From Sphingobium herbicidovorans (GTDB lineage Bacteria > Pseudomonadota > Alphaproteobacteria > Sphingomonadales > Sphingomonadaceae): a stretch of DNA of 64,000 nucleotides. Location: NCBI RefSeq assembly GCF_002080435.1, contig NZ_CP020538.1, positions 1,798,001 to 1,862,000 of the forward strand. Direction: 5' to 3'. The notes beneath the pieces were generated by a model that did no database searches, was not told where the DNA came from, and saw nothing but the letters and a program-made list of their open reading frames with translations. Both the position numbers and the translations under genes were made by a program. Of the stretch, positions 1-8,800 are shown piece after piece (within the stretch, counting starts at the first letter, position 1; every line of letters begins with the position of its first letter).

Positions 1-75
1 CCCCACTCTATCGACATGCCCTTCCCCGATCGTTTAGGGGCTGGAAGCGACATGACCAGAAAGATCAGGAAATGA
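1..75 (+). CDS. C-terminal end of an unidentified upstream gene
   Basis: The frame is open from the first base and ends at a TGA that overlaps the cobS ATG in an ATGA arrangement, which is typical of translationally coupled genes. About 24 C-terminal residues are visible, ending in a basic stretch (TRKIRK). There is too little to identify a family. In related genomes a J-domain gene often lies before cobS, but nothing here shows that. Confidence 0.3.
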   Translation, partial: PHSIDMPFPDRLGAGSDMTRKIRK

Positions 76-1079
76 CCGACATTCCCAACGTCCAGCCCGA
101 TACCCGTGCCGAAACGCTGCTTGCCGCGCCCGACCGCGAAGTGGATGCGCGCGAAATGTTCGGCGTGGACGTCGATCTCAAGATCCCGGCCTTTTCCGAA
201 GCCGACGAGCGGGTGCCAGACCTTGACCCCGCCTATGTGTTCGACCCGGATACGACGCTGGCGATCCTGGCGGGCTTTGCCTTCAACCGGCGCGTCCTGG
301 TGCAGGGCTATCACGGCACCGGCAAGTCCAGCCATATCGAACAGATCGCCGCGCGGCTGCGCTGGCCCTGCATCCGAATCAATCTGGACGCGCATATCAG
401 CCGTATCGACTTGGTCGGCCGCGACGCCATCGTGCTGAAGGATGGCCAGCAGGTGACAGAATTCCGCGAAGGGCTGCTGCCTTGGGCGTTGCAGCGGCCG
501 GTCGCGTTGGTATTCGACGAATATGATGCGGGCCGTCCGGACGTGATGTTCGTGATTCAGCGCGTGCTGGAAGCCGATGGCAAGATGACTCTGCTCGACC
601 AGAACCGGGTCATCCGCCCGAACCCATGGTTCCGCCTGTTCGCGACCGCCAATACGGTTGGCCTGGGCGATACGACCGGCCTTTATCACGGCACGCAGCA
701 GATCAACCAGGGCCAGATGGACCGCTGGAACCTGGTGGTCACGCTGAACTATCTGCCCGCCGCGACCGAGGCTCAGATCGTCCTCGCCAAATCGGGCGAA
801 TATGATCATGAGGGCGGGCGCAAGGAAGTCGAGAACATGATCAAGGTGGCGGAACTGACCCGCCAGGGCTTTATCAATGGCGACATCTCAACCGTCATGA
901 GCCCGCGCACCGTCATCAGCTGGGCGCAGAATGCGCTTATCTTCAAGAATGTCGGCTTCGCCTTCCGCCTGTCCTTCCTCAACAAGTGCGATGAGGCAGA
1001 GCGGGCGCTGGTGGCGGAATATTATCAGCGCGTGTTCGGCAAGGATCTGCCGGAGAGCGTCGCGCACCGGGCGGCGTGA
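72..1079 (+). CDS. cobS: Cobaltochelatase subunit CobS, AAA+ ATPase
   Basis: CobS is the MoxR-type AAA+ subunit that, with CobT, powers cobalt insertion into hydrogenobyrinate diamide by CobN in aerobic cobalamin synthesis. The 335-residue protein has a Walker A motif GYHGTGKS at residues 79-86 and a Walker B with VFDEYD near residue 150, followed by the sensor-1 segment FATANTVG. Its length is normal for the family. The partner cobT lies two genes downstream, with an OsmC-like and a phosphatase gene between. No cobN or other corrin gene is in the window, so a role in B12 synthesis is inferred from the family only. CobS/CobT pairs also persist in genomes without the full pathway. Confidence 0.93.
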   Translation: MTDIPNVQPDTRAETLLAAPDREVDAREMFGVDVDLKIPAFSEADERVPDLDPAYVFDPDTTLAILAGFAFNRRVLVQGYHGTGKSSHIEQIAARLRWPCIRINLDAHISRIDLVGRDAIVLKDGQQVTEFREGLLPWALQRPVALVFDEYDAGRPDVMFVIQRVLEADGKMTLLDQNRVIRPNPWFRLFATANTVGLGDTTGLYHGTQQINQGQMDRWNLVVTLNYLPAATEAQIVLAKSGEYDHEGGRKEVENMIKVAELTRQGFINGDISTVMSPRTVISWAQNALIFKNVGFAFRLSFLNKCDEAERALVAEYYQRVFGKDLPESVAHRAA

Positions 1080-1084
1080 CGGCC

Positions 1085-1504
1085 ATGATCGTCGTCGAAC
1101 GCATCGCACCTGATGGCAGCGCGCACCGGATCAGCATCCGTGGACACGAGCTGATCGCCGACATGACCGCGCCGGACGGGCTTGATGAAGGGCCTGATCC
1201 GCACGACCTGTATGATTCGGCGCTGGGCGCGTGCAAGGCGATGACGATGCTCTGGTATGCACAGCGCAAGGGCATCCCGGTCGAAGGCATTCATGTCGGC
1301 GTGATCCGTGACGCAAGTCAGGAACGGGACGGCATATACAAGCTGACCACGCGCATCGCGCTGAGCGGTCCGATGACCGATGAACAGCATGATATGCTGA
1401 TCGGCGTGGCGGCGCGCTGCCCGGTCCACAAGCTGATGAGCGAAGTGGAGACGCAGATCGAAACCATCGCCGTCCCGCGCGTGGGCGAAGGCGAACGGCC
1501 GTGA
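1085..1504 (+). CDS. OsmC/Ohr family protein
   Basis: OsmC-type proteins are small dimeric thiol peroxidases that reduce organic hydroperoxides using two cysteines. Both expected cysteines are present, in GACKAM (about residue 50) and in AARCPVHK (about residue 112). The sequence GPMTDEQHDML before the second one is also typical. The ATG at 1085 is chosen. A GTG at 1076 overlapping the cobS stop would add three residues. The gene is packed directly after cobS, and its stop overlaps the next start (GTGA), so all belong to one transcript. The substrate is unknown. Confidence 0.85.
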   Translation: MIVVERIAPDGSAHRISIRGHELIADMTAPDGLDEGPDPHDLYDSALGACKAMTMLWYAQRKGIPVEGIHVGVIRDASQERDGIYKLTTRIALSGPMTDEQHDMLIGVAARCPVHKLMSEVETQIETIAVPRVGEGERP

Positions 1505-2283
1505 ACGGCGCGACCACCGACATATCCGACAGCCGCTACCTCGGGCTGGCAAGCGCATTCAACCTGCGCGACTTTGGCGGCTATGCGACGGCGGATGGAA
1601 GGAGCGTCCGGCGCGGAATGCTTTACCGATCAGGGACGATGGCGCTTCTGAACGATGCGGACGCGCAGCATCTGCGCTCGCTCGGTATCCAGGCGATCTG
1701 CGATTTCCGGCGCGGAAATGAACGGAGCGCCGAACCGACCGTCTGGCACGGCCCGCATGTCGATTATTTCTGCCGCGATTATGACGAAAGCAGCGGCATC
1801 CTTGGCGAAATGCTGAAACGTAGGGATGCGACGCCAGAGGATATGCGGCAGGCGATGCTGGCTCTTTATCGCGCCATTCCGCTCGACCATGCCGACTCCT
1901 ATCGCGCGATGTTCGCGCAGATCGCGGGCGGCAGGGTGCCGATCCTGATCAATTGTTCGGCGGGCAAGGATCGAACCGGCGTCGGCGCGGCGCTGATCCT
2001 GGCGGCGCTTGGCGTTCCGCGTGAAACAATCCTGGCGGATTATCTGCTCACCAACGAGCATGCGGACTGGGACTGGCTGCTGAGCCAGCGCGACACGCTG
2101 GTGGCTCGCGCCCGCCGCGTCCGTGGCGATGTGCTGGCGCCGCTGTTAACCGTGGACGTCGATTATCTCGACTGCATGTTTGCCGCCTTGGACAAGCAAC
2201 ATGGCGGCACCACGGGCTATCTGACGAGCCTGGGGATCGATCCGGCCGCGCGCGAAGCTCTGCGTAACAGATTGCTCGACTAA
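1501..2283 (+). CDS. Tyrosine-protein phosphatase (Y_phosphatase3 type)
   Basis: This 260-residue protein belongs to the bacterial tyrosine/dual-specificity phosphatases of the IphP/MptpB type. The phosphate loop is [10 protein letters not shown] with the nucleophile Cys152 and Arg158. The N-terminal signature FNLRDFGGY and the YRSGT segment are those of the family. The usual His before the catalytic Cys is Asn here. The start is a GTG overlapping the previous stop, and the stop directly abuts the cobT ATG. The substrate could be a phosphoprotein or a phosphoinositide-like lipid. Its link with CobS/CobT is positional only. Confidence 0.88.
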   Translation: MNGATTDISDSRYLGLASAFNLRDFGGYATADGRSVRRGMLYRSGTMALLNDADAQHLRSLGIQAICDFRRGNERSAEPTVWHGPHVDYFCRDYDESSGILGEMLKRRDATPEDMRQAMLALYRAIPLDHADSYRAMFAQIAGGRVPILINCSAGKDRTGVGAALILAALGVPRETILADYLLTNEHADWDWLLSQRDTLVARARRVRGDVLAPLLTVDVDYLDCMFAALDKQHGGTTGYLTSLGIDPAAREALRNRLLD

Positions 2284-4106
2284 TGGCTGAACGGTCTCCC
2301 CTCGACGCCTTCAAGGATGTGTTGTCCGGCGCGGCGCGCTCGATCGCGCGCGATGCGGAGGTGGAGGTCGGCTTTACGGCTGACGCGCCGCATATGGCTG
2401 GCAAAGCGATCAAGGTGCCAACGCCGGGCCGCAACCTGCCCGCCGATCAGGTGGCGCTCGCCCGTGGGTTTGCGGACGCCAATGCGTTGCGCCTGCGGCA
2501 TCATAATCTGCGCATGCATAATGCGGCAGCGCCTGCCGACGCCACCGCCCGCGCCGTCTATGACGCGGTCGAACAGGCGCGGGTCGAGGCGATCGGCGCG
2601 CGGGCGATGGAGGGCGTGCGCGCCAACCTCAATCACGCGCTGGAACTGCGGCTGCGGTCGGACCCGCTGCGGCGGGCACGTTCAGCCGACGAAGTGCCAC
2701 TGTCCACCGCGCTGGCGCTGAAGGTACGCGAGCGGCTGACCGGGCAGGAAATACCCAAGGACGCGGCCGGCGGCATGGCGATGGTGGACGCGTGGATCGA
2801 GGAAAAGGCGGGCGCCGACCTTGACGCCCTGGCCATGGCGATCGACGACCAGCGCACGTTCCAGAAGCTTGCCCAGGCGATGCTGGAGCATCTGCAGCTG
2901 GTCGAAAGCGACGTACCGCCCGAAACGGAAGAGGAGGACCCGCAAGAAGGCGAGGACGAGGAAGAGCAGCAGGAAGAAGGCGACTCCGGCGAAGAGGAGT
3001 CAGGCGACAGCGATATGAACGCCGAGGCCCGCGCCGAAGACAAGGGCGGCGACACCGAGGACGGCGAAACCGAATATAGCGACGATTTCGACGCCGACAG
3101 CGATGAAGGCGCCGACGATATGGGCGATGAAGGCATGATGCCGGTCCGCCCGAACCGGCCGCTGTCCGACCTGCCGCCCGGTTTCGACTACAAGCCCTAT
3201 ACGACCCGGCATGACGAGGTGGTGACCGCTGACGACCTGTGTGACGAGGATGAGCTCAATCGCCTGCGCGGGTTTCTCGACCAACAGCTTGTCAGCTTGC
3301 AGGGCGCGGTAACAAAGCTGGCAAACCGGCTGCAACGGCGGTTGATGGCGCAGCAGTCCCGCTCCTGGGATTTCGACCAGGAAGAGGGCTTGCTCGACGC
3401 AGCGCGCCTGGCGCGAATCGTGATCGATCCGACGCGCTCCCTGTCTTACAAGGTTGAGCGGGACACCGAATTTCGCGACACGGTGGTCACGCTGCTGATC
3501 GACAATTCGGGATCCATGCGGGGGCGGCCGATTTCAATCGCAGCGATCAGTGCCGACATCATGGCGCGTACGCTGGAACGCTGCGGGGTCAAGACCGAGA
3601 TATTGGGCTTTACCACCCGCGCCTGGAAAGGGGGCCAGAGCCGCGAGGACTGGCTGGCTGCCGGGCGGCCGCCAATGCCGGGGCGGCTGAACGACCTGCG
3701 GCATATCATCTACAAAAAAGCCGATGAGCCGTGGCGTCGGGCGCGCAGGAATCTGGGCCTGATGATGCGCGAGGGGCTGCTGAAGGAAAATATCGACGGT
3801 GAGGCGCTGCTTTGGGCGCATAGCCGATTGATCGCCCGCAACGAAGAACGCCGCATCCTGATGGTGATTTCCGACGGTGCGCCGGTCGATGATTCGACGC
3901 TGTCGGTCAACAGCGGCACCTATCTGGAGCGGCACTTGCGGCAGGTGATCGAGTGGATCGAGAATCGGTCGCCCGTCCAGCTCGTGGCTATCGGCATCGG
4001 TCATGACGTCACCCGCTATTACAGGCGCGCCGTCACGATCATGGATGCCGAGCAGTTGGGCGGCACGATGGTCGAACAGCTCGCTGGACTGTTCGACGAG
4101 GATTGA
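2283..4106 (+). CDS. cobT: Cobaltochelatase subunit CobT, VWA domain protein
   Basis: CobT is the von Willebrand factor A partner of CobS in the aerobic cobaltochelatase. The 607-residue protein has an N-terminal helical domain (about 1-205), a strongly acidic Glu/Asp linker at about 208-284, and a C-terminal VWA domain whose metal site DNSGS lies at residues 407-411. This domain order and length match the family. The ATG overlaps the last base of the upstream phosphatase stop. The acidic linker is normal for CobT and is not a repeat expansion. As for CobS, no CobN gene is nearby, so another AAA+/VWA client cannot be excluded. Confidence 0.93.
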   Translation: MAERSPLDAFKDVLSGAARSIARDAEVEVGFTADAPHMAGKAIKVPTPGRNLPADQVALARGFADANALRLRHHNLRMHNAAAPADATARAVYDAVEQARVEAIGARAMEGVRANLNHALELRLRSDPLRRARSADEVPLSTALALKVRERLTGQEIPKDAAGGMAMVDAWIEEKAGADLDALAMAIDDQRTFQKLAQAMLEHLQLVESDVPPETEEEDPQEGEDEEEQQEEGDSGEEESGDSDMNAEARAEDKGGDTEDGETEYSDDFDADSDEGADDMGDEGMMPVRPNRPLSDLPPGFDYKPYTTRHDEVVTADDLCDEDELNRLRGFLDQQLVSLQGAVTKLANRLQRRLMAQQSRSWDFDQEEGLLDAARLARIVIDPTRSLSYKVERDTEFRDTVVTLLIDNSGSMRGRPISIAAISADIMARTLERCGVKTEILGFTTRAWKGGQSREDWLAAGRPPMPGRLNDLRHIIYKKADEPWRRARRNLGLMMREGLLKENIDGEALLWAHSRLIARNEERRILMVISDGAPVDDSTLSVNSGTYLERHLRQVIEWIENRSPVQLVAIGIGHDVTRYYRRAVTIMDAEQLGGTMVEQLAGLFDED

Positions 4107-4157
4107 AAGCCCGCCTGGGGCACCCAATCTCGAACAGATATTCTTCAGGAGATTTTT

Positions 4158-4628
4158 ATGAGCGTCGCCTTTCGCCGCGAAAGCGATGAGGAGCATCTGG
4201 AGCCCACCTTCGAAATCCCGCTGCCGCCCGGTCCCAATTGGGTTACGCAGCGCGGGCTTCGCCTGACGCGCGAAAAGGTCGAGGCGCTGGAAGCCGCCGA
4301 GACCGCCGACATGACGGAGGATGAGGCGAAGAAGCTGAAGCGCGAGTTGCGTTACTGGCGCACCCGGCTGGCGACGGCGGAACTGCGTCCGGTGCCGGAT
4401 GGAGAAGCCGTGGCCTTTGGGACGCGCGTGGCCTACCGCCTCAATGGCCAGGCGAAGACCATATATATTGTCGGCGATGATGAAGCGGATCCCAATGATG
4501 GGCGTATCAGCTTCTCTTCACCCCTCGCCCGCGTAATGATGGATGCCGAAGCCGGCGAACAGCTGGATTTCGGAGGGACAGAGAACTCCGTCGAGATATT
4601 GTCGATCAGCCCTATCGAGGAGGCCTGA
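4158..4628 (+). CDS. GreA/GreB family elongation factor-like protein
   Basis: The second half (about residues 80-140, with AFGTRVAYRLNG and an SFSSPLARVMMDAEAGE segment) matches the GreA/GreB C-terminal domain that binds RNA polymerase. The N-terminal half has a charged helical region (about 30-78) that would form a short coiled coil, shorter than in canonical GreA. Canonical Gre factors rescue backtracked polymerase by transcript cleavage. With this shortened coiled coil the protein may be a GreB-like or Rnk-like factor instead. A good AGGAG ribosome site precedes the ATG. The gene is probably the last of the cobS-cobT transcript, because a strong hairpin follows. Confidence 0.8.
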   Translation: MSVAFRRESDEEHLEPTFEIPLPPGPNWVTQRGLRLTREKVEALEAAETADMTEDEAKKLKRELRYWRTRLATAELRPVPDGEAVAFGTRVAYRLNGQAKTIYIVGDDEADPNDGRISFSSPLARVMMDAEAGEQLDFGGTENSVEILSISPIEEA

Positions 4629-4641
4629 TCGCTTTCATGCG

Positions 4642-4678
4642 CGCGGAGGGAGCCGGGCTCTATCCCGGGCCCTCCGCG
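4642..4678. terminator. Hairpin between convergent gre-like and dps genes
   Basis: Nine-base perfect arms at 4642-4650 and 4670-4678 (CGCGGAGGG and its complement) enclose a second short GC stem. It sits between two convergent stop codons. There is no T tract, but the position and stability fit a bidirectional terminator. Confidence 0.65.
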
Positions 4679-4690
4679 TCAAACTGCTGA

Positions 4691-5200
4691 TCAGGCGTTC
4701 CGGCCTGCTTCGAAAAGGAACCAGGCCCGCTCTTCGGCCTGGTCCGTCCAGTCGTCGATGACGCCTTCGGTCGCATTATCGCCTGCCTCGGTGGCCGCGC
4801 TCTTGGCGGCGCGCAGGGATTCCACGAGCCGCAGATTATCCTCGCGCAGTTCGTTCAACATATCGCCGGCGCTGACATAGTCCGCGTCATTATCCGCGAT
4901 CGATTGGTGTCGGCCAATATCACCCACGGAACGCAACGTCGTATTCCCGGTCTTGCGCACACGCTCGGCGATCGCGTCGGTCGTGGCCAGTATCTGCGTC
5001 GCCTGCTCGTCGAACATCAGATGATAATCCCGGAAATGCGGGCCGGACACATGCCAGTGGAAATTCTTGGTCTTGAAATACAGCGCATAGCTGTCCGCCA
5101 GCACGCCGTTAAGCGCCTGAGCCACTGATTTGGTGGCGTTGCTGCGCAGGTCCGTGGGGGTTTTGAGGTCGGGGGCTGTCATGCTGTGCTCCTGGCTCAT
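4691..5200 (-). CDS. dps: Dps family DNA-protecting ferritin
   Basis: Dps proteins form 12-subunit cages that oxidise Fe(II) with peroxide, store iron and shield DNA in starvation and oxidative stress. The 169-residue protein has the ferroxidase signature HWH at residues 48-50, followed by DYHLMFDEQ at about 58-66. The four-helix ferritin-like pattern covers residues 20-165. The ATG at 5200 is used; an internal ATG at 5182 is possible. The gene stands alone, with the GDT1-type gene next upstream on the same strand. Confidence 0.9.
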   Translation of the reverse strand: MSQEHSMTAPDLKTPTDLRSNATKSVAQALNGVLADSYALYFKTKNFHWHVSGPHFRDYHLMFDEQATQILATTDAIAERVRKTGNTTLRSVGDIGRHQSIADNDADYVSAGDMLNELREDNLRLVESLRAAKSAATEAGDNATEGVIDDWTDQAEERAWFLFEAGRNA

Positions 5201-5302
5201 CAGATTGGTTTCGGGAGTATAATGATCTGATGCCGATATGGTGCCATGACCATCTGCGAATTTCCTGCTGAAATCCTCGTTCAGTCTGATGCAGCCCCTC
5301 GA

Positions 5303-5869
5303 TCAGACCAGCCGCAGCGCAGTGACGGCGAGCGTAACCGCCAAAATCAGGGTCAGCGCACCGCCGCCATAACGAATGGCGCGAACAGGCAGGACTTTCA
5401 GCAGGCGATCCCGCAGCAGCACGGCCGGAACCAGCGCAGCCATCACGCCTATCGCGCCCCCAGTAGCGGCAAGGACAGGATCAGCGGTGCGCGTAGCTAT
5501 CCCCAGAATCAGGAATTGCGATCCGTCGCCGAAACCGAGGATGAATAGACCCAGCGCACTCGTCAAAAACGGGCCGGTGGGCCATTGGTCCAGCGGATCG
5601 GGCTGCCTCACCCGCCAGAACAGGCCAAGGCCAAGGAAAAGCAGGGCGAGGGCGAGGAACAGCAGCCGGGCGTCGGCGCCCAGCATCGGCGCAAGGAAGG
5701 CGCCAGCGGCTGCGGCAATGGCGGCGTTCGCGACGACGGCCACCAGCACCCCCGCGATGATCGCGCCGTCCCGTCCAAAGCGGGCGGCAAGCGCCATGAC
5801 CAGCAGCTGATTCCTGTCACCTATTTCCGCCAGGAAGCATCCGAGCAACGTGGTCAGCAATGCATCCAT
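5303..5869 (-). CDS. TMEM165/GDT1 (UPF0016) family membrane transporter
   Basis: This family transports Mn2+ or Ca2+ (MneA, GDT1, TMEM165) with two repeats, each carrying an E-x-G-D-K/R-T/S motif in the membrane. The 188-residue protein has about six hydrophobic segments. The first motif, EIGDRN, is at residues 15-20, with Asn in place of Thr/Ser. The second is only FGDGSQ at 113-118, lacking both the Glu and the basic residue. The fold assignment is good, but the altered motifs make the ion and the activity uncertain. Confidence 0.75.
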   Translation of the reverse strand: MDALLTTLLGCFLAEIGDRNQLLVMALAARFGRDGAIIAGVLVAVVANAAIAAAAGAFLAPMLGADARLLFLALALLFLGLGLFWRVRQPDPLDQWPTGPFLTSALGLFILGFGDGSQFLILGIATRTADPVLAATGGAIGVMAALVPAVLLRDRLLKVLPVRAIRYGGGALTLILAVTLAVTALRLV

Positions 5870-5887
5870 AAGCGCCGGTCGTGCGCG

Positions 5888-6220
5888 TCAGAGAGAAAGC
5901 GAGGATCCGGCCACTGCGGCCGGCTTGACCGCGATAGTCATGGGAATGACCTGCGCATCGGGCATCTCTGCGGCGATGGCGTCACGCATCAGGTCGAGAT
6001 AGGACAGGATGACCGGCCCGGTTCCCTGAAGGGAAAGAGCGGACTGAAGCGTGTCGGCCAGACCTTCTACGCTGTCGATCTGATAGGCGCGGGCGACATG
6101 ACGTATCTGGTCCACTTCATCTCGCAGCCGTACAAGACTGACATGCCCCCGCTCGCCGGCGAGGCCGTCTACACGGCGCAGCAAGTCTGCAAGAATGGCC
6201 AGCATCGGATCATGTCGCAT
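5888..6220 (-). CDS. Conserved hypothetical protein, 110 residues
   Basis: No family could be recognised. The protein is helical and charged, without signal peptide or membrane segment, and has a middle segment resembling a helical bundle (residues 15-70). The start at 6220 is chosen because a GGGGAG ribosome site lies six bases before it; a longer frame starts at 6259. It ends 18 bases before the GDT1 start on the same strand and may be co-transcribed with it. Confidence 0.6.
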   Translation of the reverse strand: MRHDPMLAILADLLRRVDGLAGERGHVSLVRLRDEVDQIRHVARAYQIDSVEGLADTLQSALSLQGTGPVILSYLDLMRDAIAAEMPDAQVIPMTIAVKPAAVAGSSLSL

Positions 6221-6323
6221 GGGAAGTCTCCCCCTATCCTGTCGCTCCGATGGCATCATGCAACGGAACGGGTTAAGGCCACGTAAAGTCTAGCATGACG
6301 CGCCGGCCCTCCCCACGTGCGCC

Positions 6324-6410
6324 TTGACATTATCCCGAATCTCCCTCATGGGCGGCTGCTGAAACGGGGCGGCCCTTTTTCGAAAGAATTGGGGGGCCGC
6401 TTTTCTTTTT
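6324..6410 (+). promoter_or_regulatory. rpmG leader with promoter -35 box and terminator-like hairpin
   Basis: A perfect TTGACA is at 6324-6329, though no good -10 is seen at the usual distance. About 40 bases on, seven-base arms (6369-6375 and 6394-6400) form a GC hairpin followed by TTTTCTTTTT at 6401-6410. This is a complete intrinsic-terminator signature placed 30 bases before the L33 start. It could act as an attenuator for rpmG or end a short leader RNA. Confidence 0.5.
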
Positions 6411-6439
6411 CACGATATTTACGACCAGGAACCAGGGCC

Positions 6440-6607
6440 ATGGCCAAGCCAGCAACCGTCAAGATTCGCCTCGTCAGCTCGGCTGACACCGGCTTCTTCT
6501 ATGTTACCAAGAAGAATCCGCGCACGAAGACCGAGAAGCTGAGCTTCCGCAAATATGACCCGGTCGTGCGCAAGCATGTCGAGTTCAAGGAAGCAAAGAT
6601 CAAGTGA
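6440..6607 (+). CDS. rpmG: 50S ribosomal protein L33
   Basis: The 55-residue protein beginning [18 protein letters not shown] is a full-length bacterial L33 that binds near the E site of the 50S subunit. It has the basic [14 protein letters not shown] segment and lacks the four zinc-binding cysteines, so it is the zinc-independent (C-minus) form. The internal ATG at 6440 is chosen because it begins the family-typical N-terminus; the upstream frame would cross the leader hairpin. The gene stands alone between a hairpin leader and a hairpin terminator. Confidence 0.95.
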   Translation: MAKPATVKIRLVSSADTGFFYVTKKNPRTKTEKLSFRKYDPVVRKHVEFKEAKIK

Positions 6608-6613
6608 TCTGAC

Positions 6614-6629
6614 GGCGGGTTCGCCCGCC
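6614..6629 (+). terminator. UUCG-capped hairpin after rpmG
   Basis: Six-base GC arms GGCGGG/CCCGCC close a TTCG tetraloop seven bases after the rpmG stop. A second weaker hairpin (AGGCCC at 6656-6661, GGGCCT at 6677-6682) is followed by a short TTT. Together they probably end the rpmG transcript. Confidence 0.6.
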
Positions 6630-6713
6630 TCGGCGATTTGATCGGCTGAAAGAAGAGGCCCACCCAGTAAGGGAGCGGGCCTTTCCTTGTTGCGTGCGGC
6701 CTCTGTACCCTTG

Positions 6714-6768
6714 CGGTTCGGAACTTCCGGGAGCCCGATATGCGGGCTTCCCGGAACCGCCCGAACCG
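6714..6768. terminator. Long nested inverted repeat downstream of phoX
   Basis: Outer arms CGGTTCGG (6714-6721) and CCGAACCG (6761-6768) enclose inner arms at 6725-6737 and 6743-6756 that pair over 13 bases with one bulged base. It lies just after the phoX stop on the minus strand and between convergent rpmG and phoX. A bidirectional terminator is likely. Confidence 0.6.
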
Positions 6769-6783
6769 AAGGCGGGGCGACGA

Positions 6784-8652
6784 TCAGTTGCCGACCGGCT
6801 GGTCGTCGGTCCGCGTAATCACGACGGTCGATGAACGCGCCACTTCTCCCGCGACAGGCCAGTTGCCCGTGGGATGCTGGATGTTGACGAAGAAGGTTTT
6901 GAGGTCGGGCGTATAAGCAAGGCCGGTGACCTCGCAGCCCAACGGACCCACCAGGAAGCGCTTGGACTGCTTGCTGGTCTGATCCACATAGAACATCGCA
7001 TTGTGGCCAAAGGCCTGGTCGATGGTGGTCCCGGTCACGCCCGAATTACCGGGCACGCTGTGGTCGGTCTGGACCCAGAGGCGGCCCTGGGGATCGATAC
7101 GGATGCCGTCGGGGCTGGAGAATGTATCGCCATTGATGTCGCCCACCAGGTTGGCGCCGCCCGAAGCGAGGCTGGGATCGCCCGCCAGCAGGAAAATCTC
7201 CCAGGTGAAGCTGGTCGCCAGGGGCGAATCATTCTGTTCCTTGAACTTGATGATGTGGCCATGAAGATTGCGGGTGCGCGGGTTGGCGGCGTCCGCGACC
7301 TGACGGCCGCTGTTGTTCGTAAGCGTGCAGTAGACCGCGCTGTTGTCCGGCGCGACCGTCAGCCATTCAGGGCGGTCCATGACGGTGCCGCCCGCAACGC
7401 GCGCAGCGGCTTTCGTGTTGATGAGCACATCCGCCTGGCTGTTGAAATCAACTATGACAGGCGTGGGAGGCGTCGTGCTCTGGCTGACATTGCCGGGGTC
7501 GGACGCGCCGGGAAGCAGGCCGTTTTGACCCTGCACCAGCGCACGCCATTCGCCCGTGCCGTCGGCGTTGAACCGCGCGACGTAGAGCGTGCCATAATCG
7601 AGCAGCTCGGTATTGGCCGCCCGGTTTGATGCGCTGTAGGCGCGATCGGGCACGAATTTGTAAATGCAGCCCGGCGTAGCGTCATCGCCCATGTAAAAGG
7701 CCGTACGACGGTCGCTGTCGGCCATGTACGCAGCATTTTCATGGGCGAATCGGCCCATGGCGGTGCGCTTGGTCGGCGCGGCCAATTCCTGATAGGGATC
7801 GATCTCGACAACCCAGCCGTAATTTTGCTCAGGCTGCGTCGGATCGAGGTAATTGTCGGTCGATTCCTCACAGGTCAGGTAGGTGTCCCAGGGCGTGCGG
7901 CCCGAGGCGCAGTTGTTCAGCATGCCCTTGATGGTGCCGGACAACTGGCCAGCGGCGGGGCCGCCCGCGCGATAGCTGCTGTTGCCGGTGTAGCGCTTGT
8001 TGAAGGTCGATCCGGCCTTGACCGCCCATTTCCCGTCAGAACCCTTGGCCACTTCGACGACCGAAATACCGACCGCCGAAAGCGCCAGCGCCTTCTGATC
8101 CGCCGTGGCGGTCGCGGCATCATAGCTGCCCGAAAACAGGATGTTGACGTCCGGATATTCATGGTTGATGGCCAGCAGGCCGCCGACATTGGCGTCCGTG
8201 CCCGACAGCGCAAAATATTCCATGCCGTCATGATTGCCGCCGGCCCATTTTTCGGCGTCTGCGGGTGTCGGGAAGCTGCCCGAATAGGCAGTGCCCGCCT
8301 CGACCGAATCACCAGCCTTCAGCAGCACATCGACGGTGTAGCCAGTGGGCACGGTGACCGTGTCATTCTGGTTCGCGGCGACCGGGGCGAAGGCGATGGC
8401 ATAGCTGGGCGCGGGCGTCGGGGTCGGCGTGGGGCTGGGCGAGGGCGTCGGCGACGCAGAGGCGTCATCATCGTCACAGGCAGCCAACGCACCGAGCATC
8501 GGCAGCATGGAAAGGCCAAACAGGCCGTTCTTCAGGACGGAACGGCGACCGGGATTGGCGGCAACGATAGCCTCCAGGCAATTGTCGCCAGCGTCGATCT
8601 TGGGCTCGGCAGCGCGAAATGGCGCGCGCGCCTCGTCGGTGAGGTGAGACAT
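6784..8652 (-). CDS. phoX: PhoX family alkaline phosphatase (DUF839), Tat-exported
   Basis: PhoX enzymes are Ca2+/Fe-dependent extracytoplasmic phosphatases that release phosphate from organic esters. The 622-residue protein starts at 8652, behind an AAGGG ribosome site; the longer frame to 8733 looks untranslated. Residues 36-37 form the twin arginine of GRRSVLKNG, followed by a hydrophobic stretch and LAAC with Cys59, so it may be a Tat lipoprotein. A Pro/Ser/Thr linker (about 66-83) follows. The catalytic region has the EST and GRFAHENA segments typical of PhoX. A possible Pho box lies about 120 bases upstream. Confidence 0.88.
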   Translation of the reverse strand: MSHLTDEARAPFRAAEPKIDAGDNCLEAIVAANPGRRSVLKNGLFGLSMLPMLGALAACDDDDASASPTPSPSPTPTPTPAPSYAIAFAPVAANQNDTVTVPTGYTVDVLLKAGDSVEAGTAYSGSFPTPADAEKWAGGNHDGMEYFALSGTDANVGGLLAINHEYPDVNILFSGSYDAATATADQKALALSAVGISVVEVAKGSDGKWAVKAGSTFNKRYTGNSSYRAGGPAAGQLSGTIKGMLNNCASGRTPWDTYLTCEESTDNYLDPTQPEQNYGWVVEIDPYQELAAPTKRTAMGRFAHENAAYMADSDRRTAFYMGDDATPGCIYKFVPDRAYSASNRAANTELLDYGTLYVARFNADGTGEWRALVQGQNGLLPGASDPGNVSQSTTPPTPVIVDFNSQADVLINTKAAARVAGGTVMDRPEWLTVAPDNSAVYCTLTNNSGRQVADAANPRTRNLHGHIIKFKEQNDSPLATSFTWEIFLLAGDPSLASGGANLVGDINGDTFSSPDGIRIDPQGRLWVQTDHSVPGNSGVTGTTIDQAFGHNAMFYVDQTSKQSKRFLVGPLGCEVTGLAYTPDLKTFFVNIQHPTGNWPVAGEVARSSTVVITRTDDQPVGN

Positions 8653-8767
8653 GGATATACCCTTTTGCGGATCGGACTGGCGACGAGATGCCGCGCCCTT
8701 GCCACCGGACTTGGCAGGACTGCGTGAAATCACCGCTTCATTTGAAGGACATAGCCATGAAATGCCG

Positions 8768-8787
8768 ATGACGGTCTTGTGACGACC
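8768..8787 (-). promoter_or_regulatory. Possible Pho box upstream of phoX
   Basis: Two TGACG units at 8769-8773 and 8780-8784 are spaced 11 bases apart. Read on the minus strand this gives GTCAC-N6-GTCAT, resembling the PhoB box of two CTGTCAT units with 11-base periodicity. It lies about 120 bases upstream of the phoX start. Only the core positions match, so this is tentative. Confidence 0.35.
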
Positions 8788-8800
8788 ATCGCCCCCCGCC

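Noticed and set aside
2900..3140. Low-complexity acidic repeat in cobT
   Set aside because: It is the normal acidic linker of CobT and not a repeat array.
8400..8470. Short repeat in phoX encoding Pro/Ser/Thr
   Set aside because: It is a linker after the signal sequence; the repeat units are not exact.
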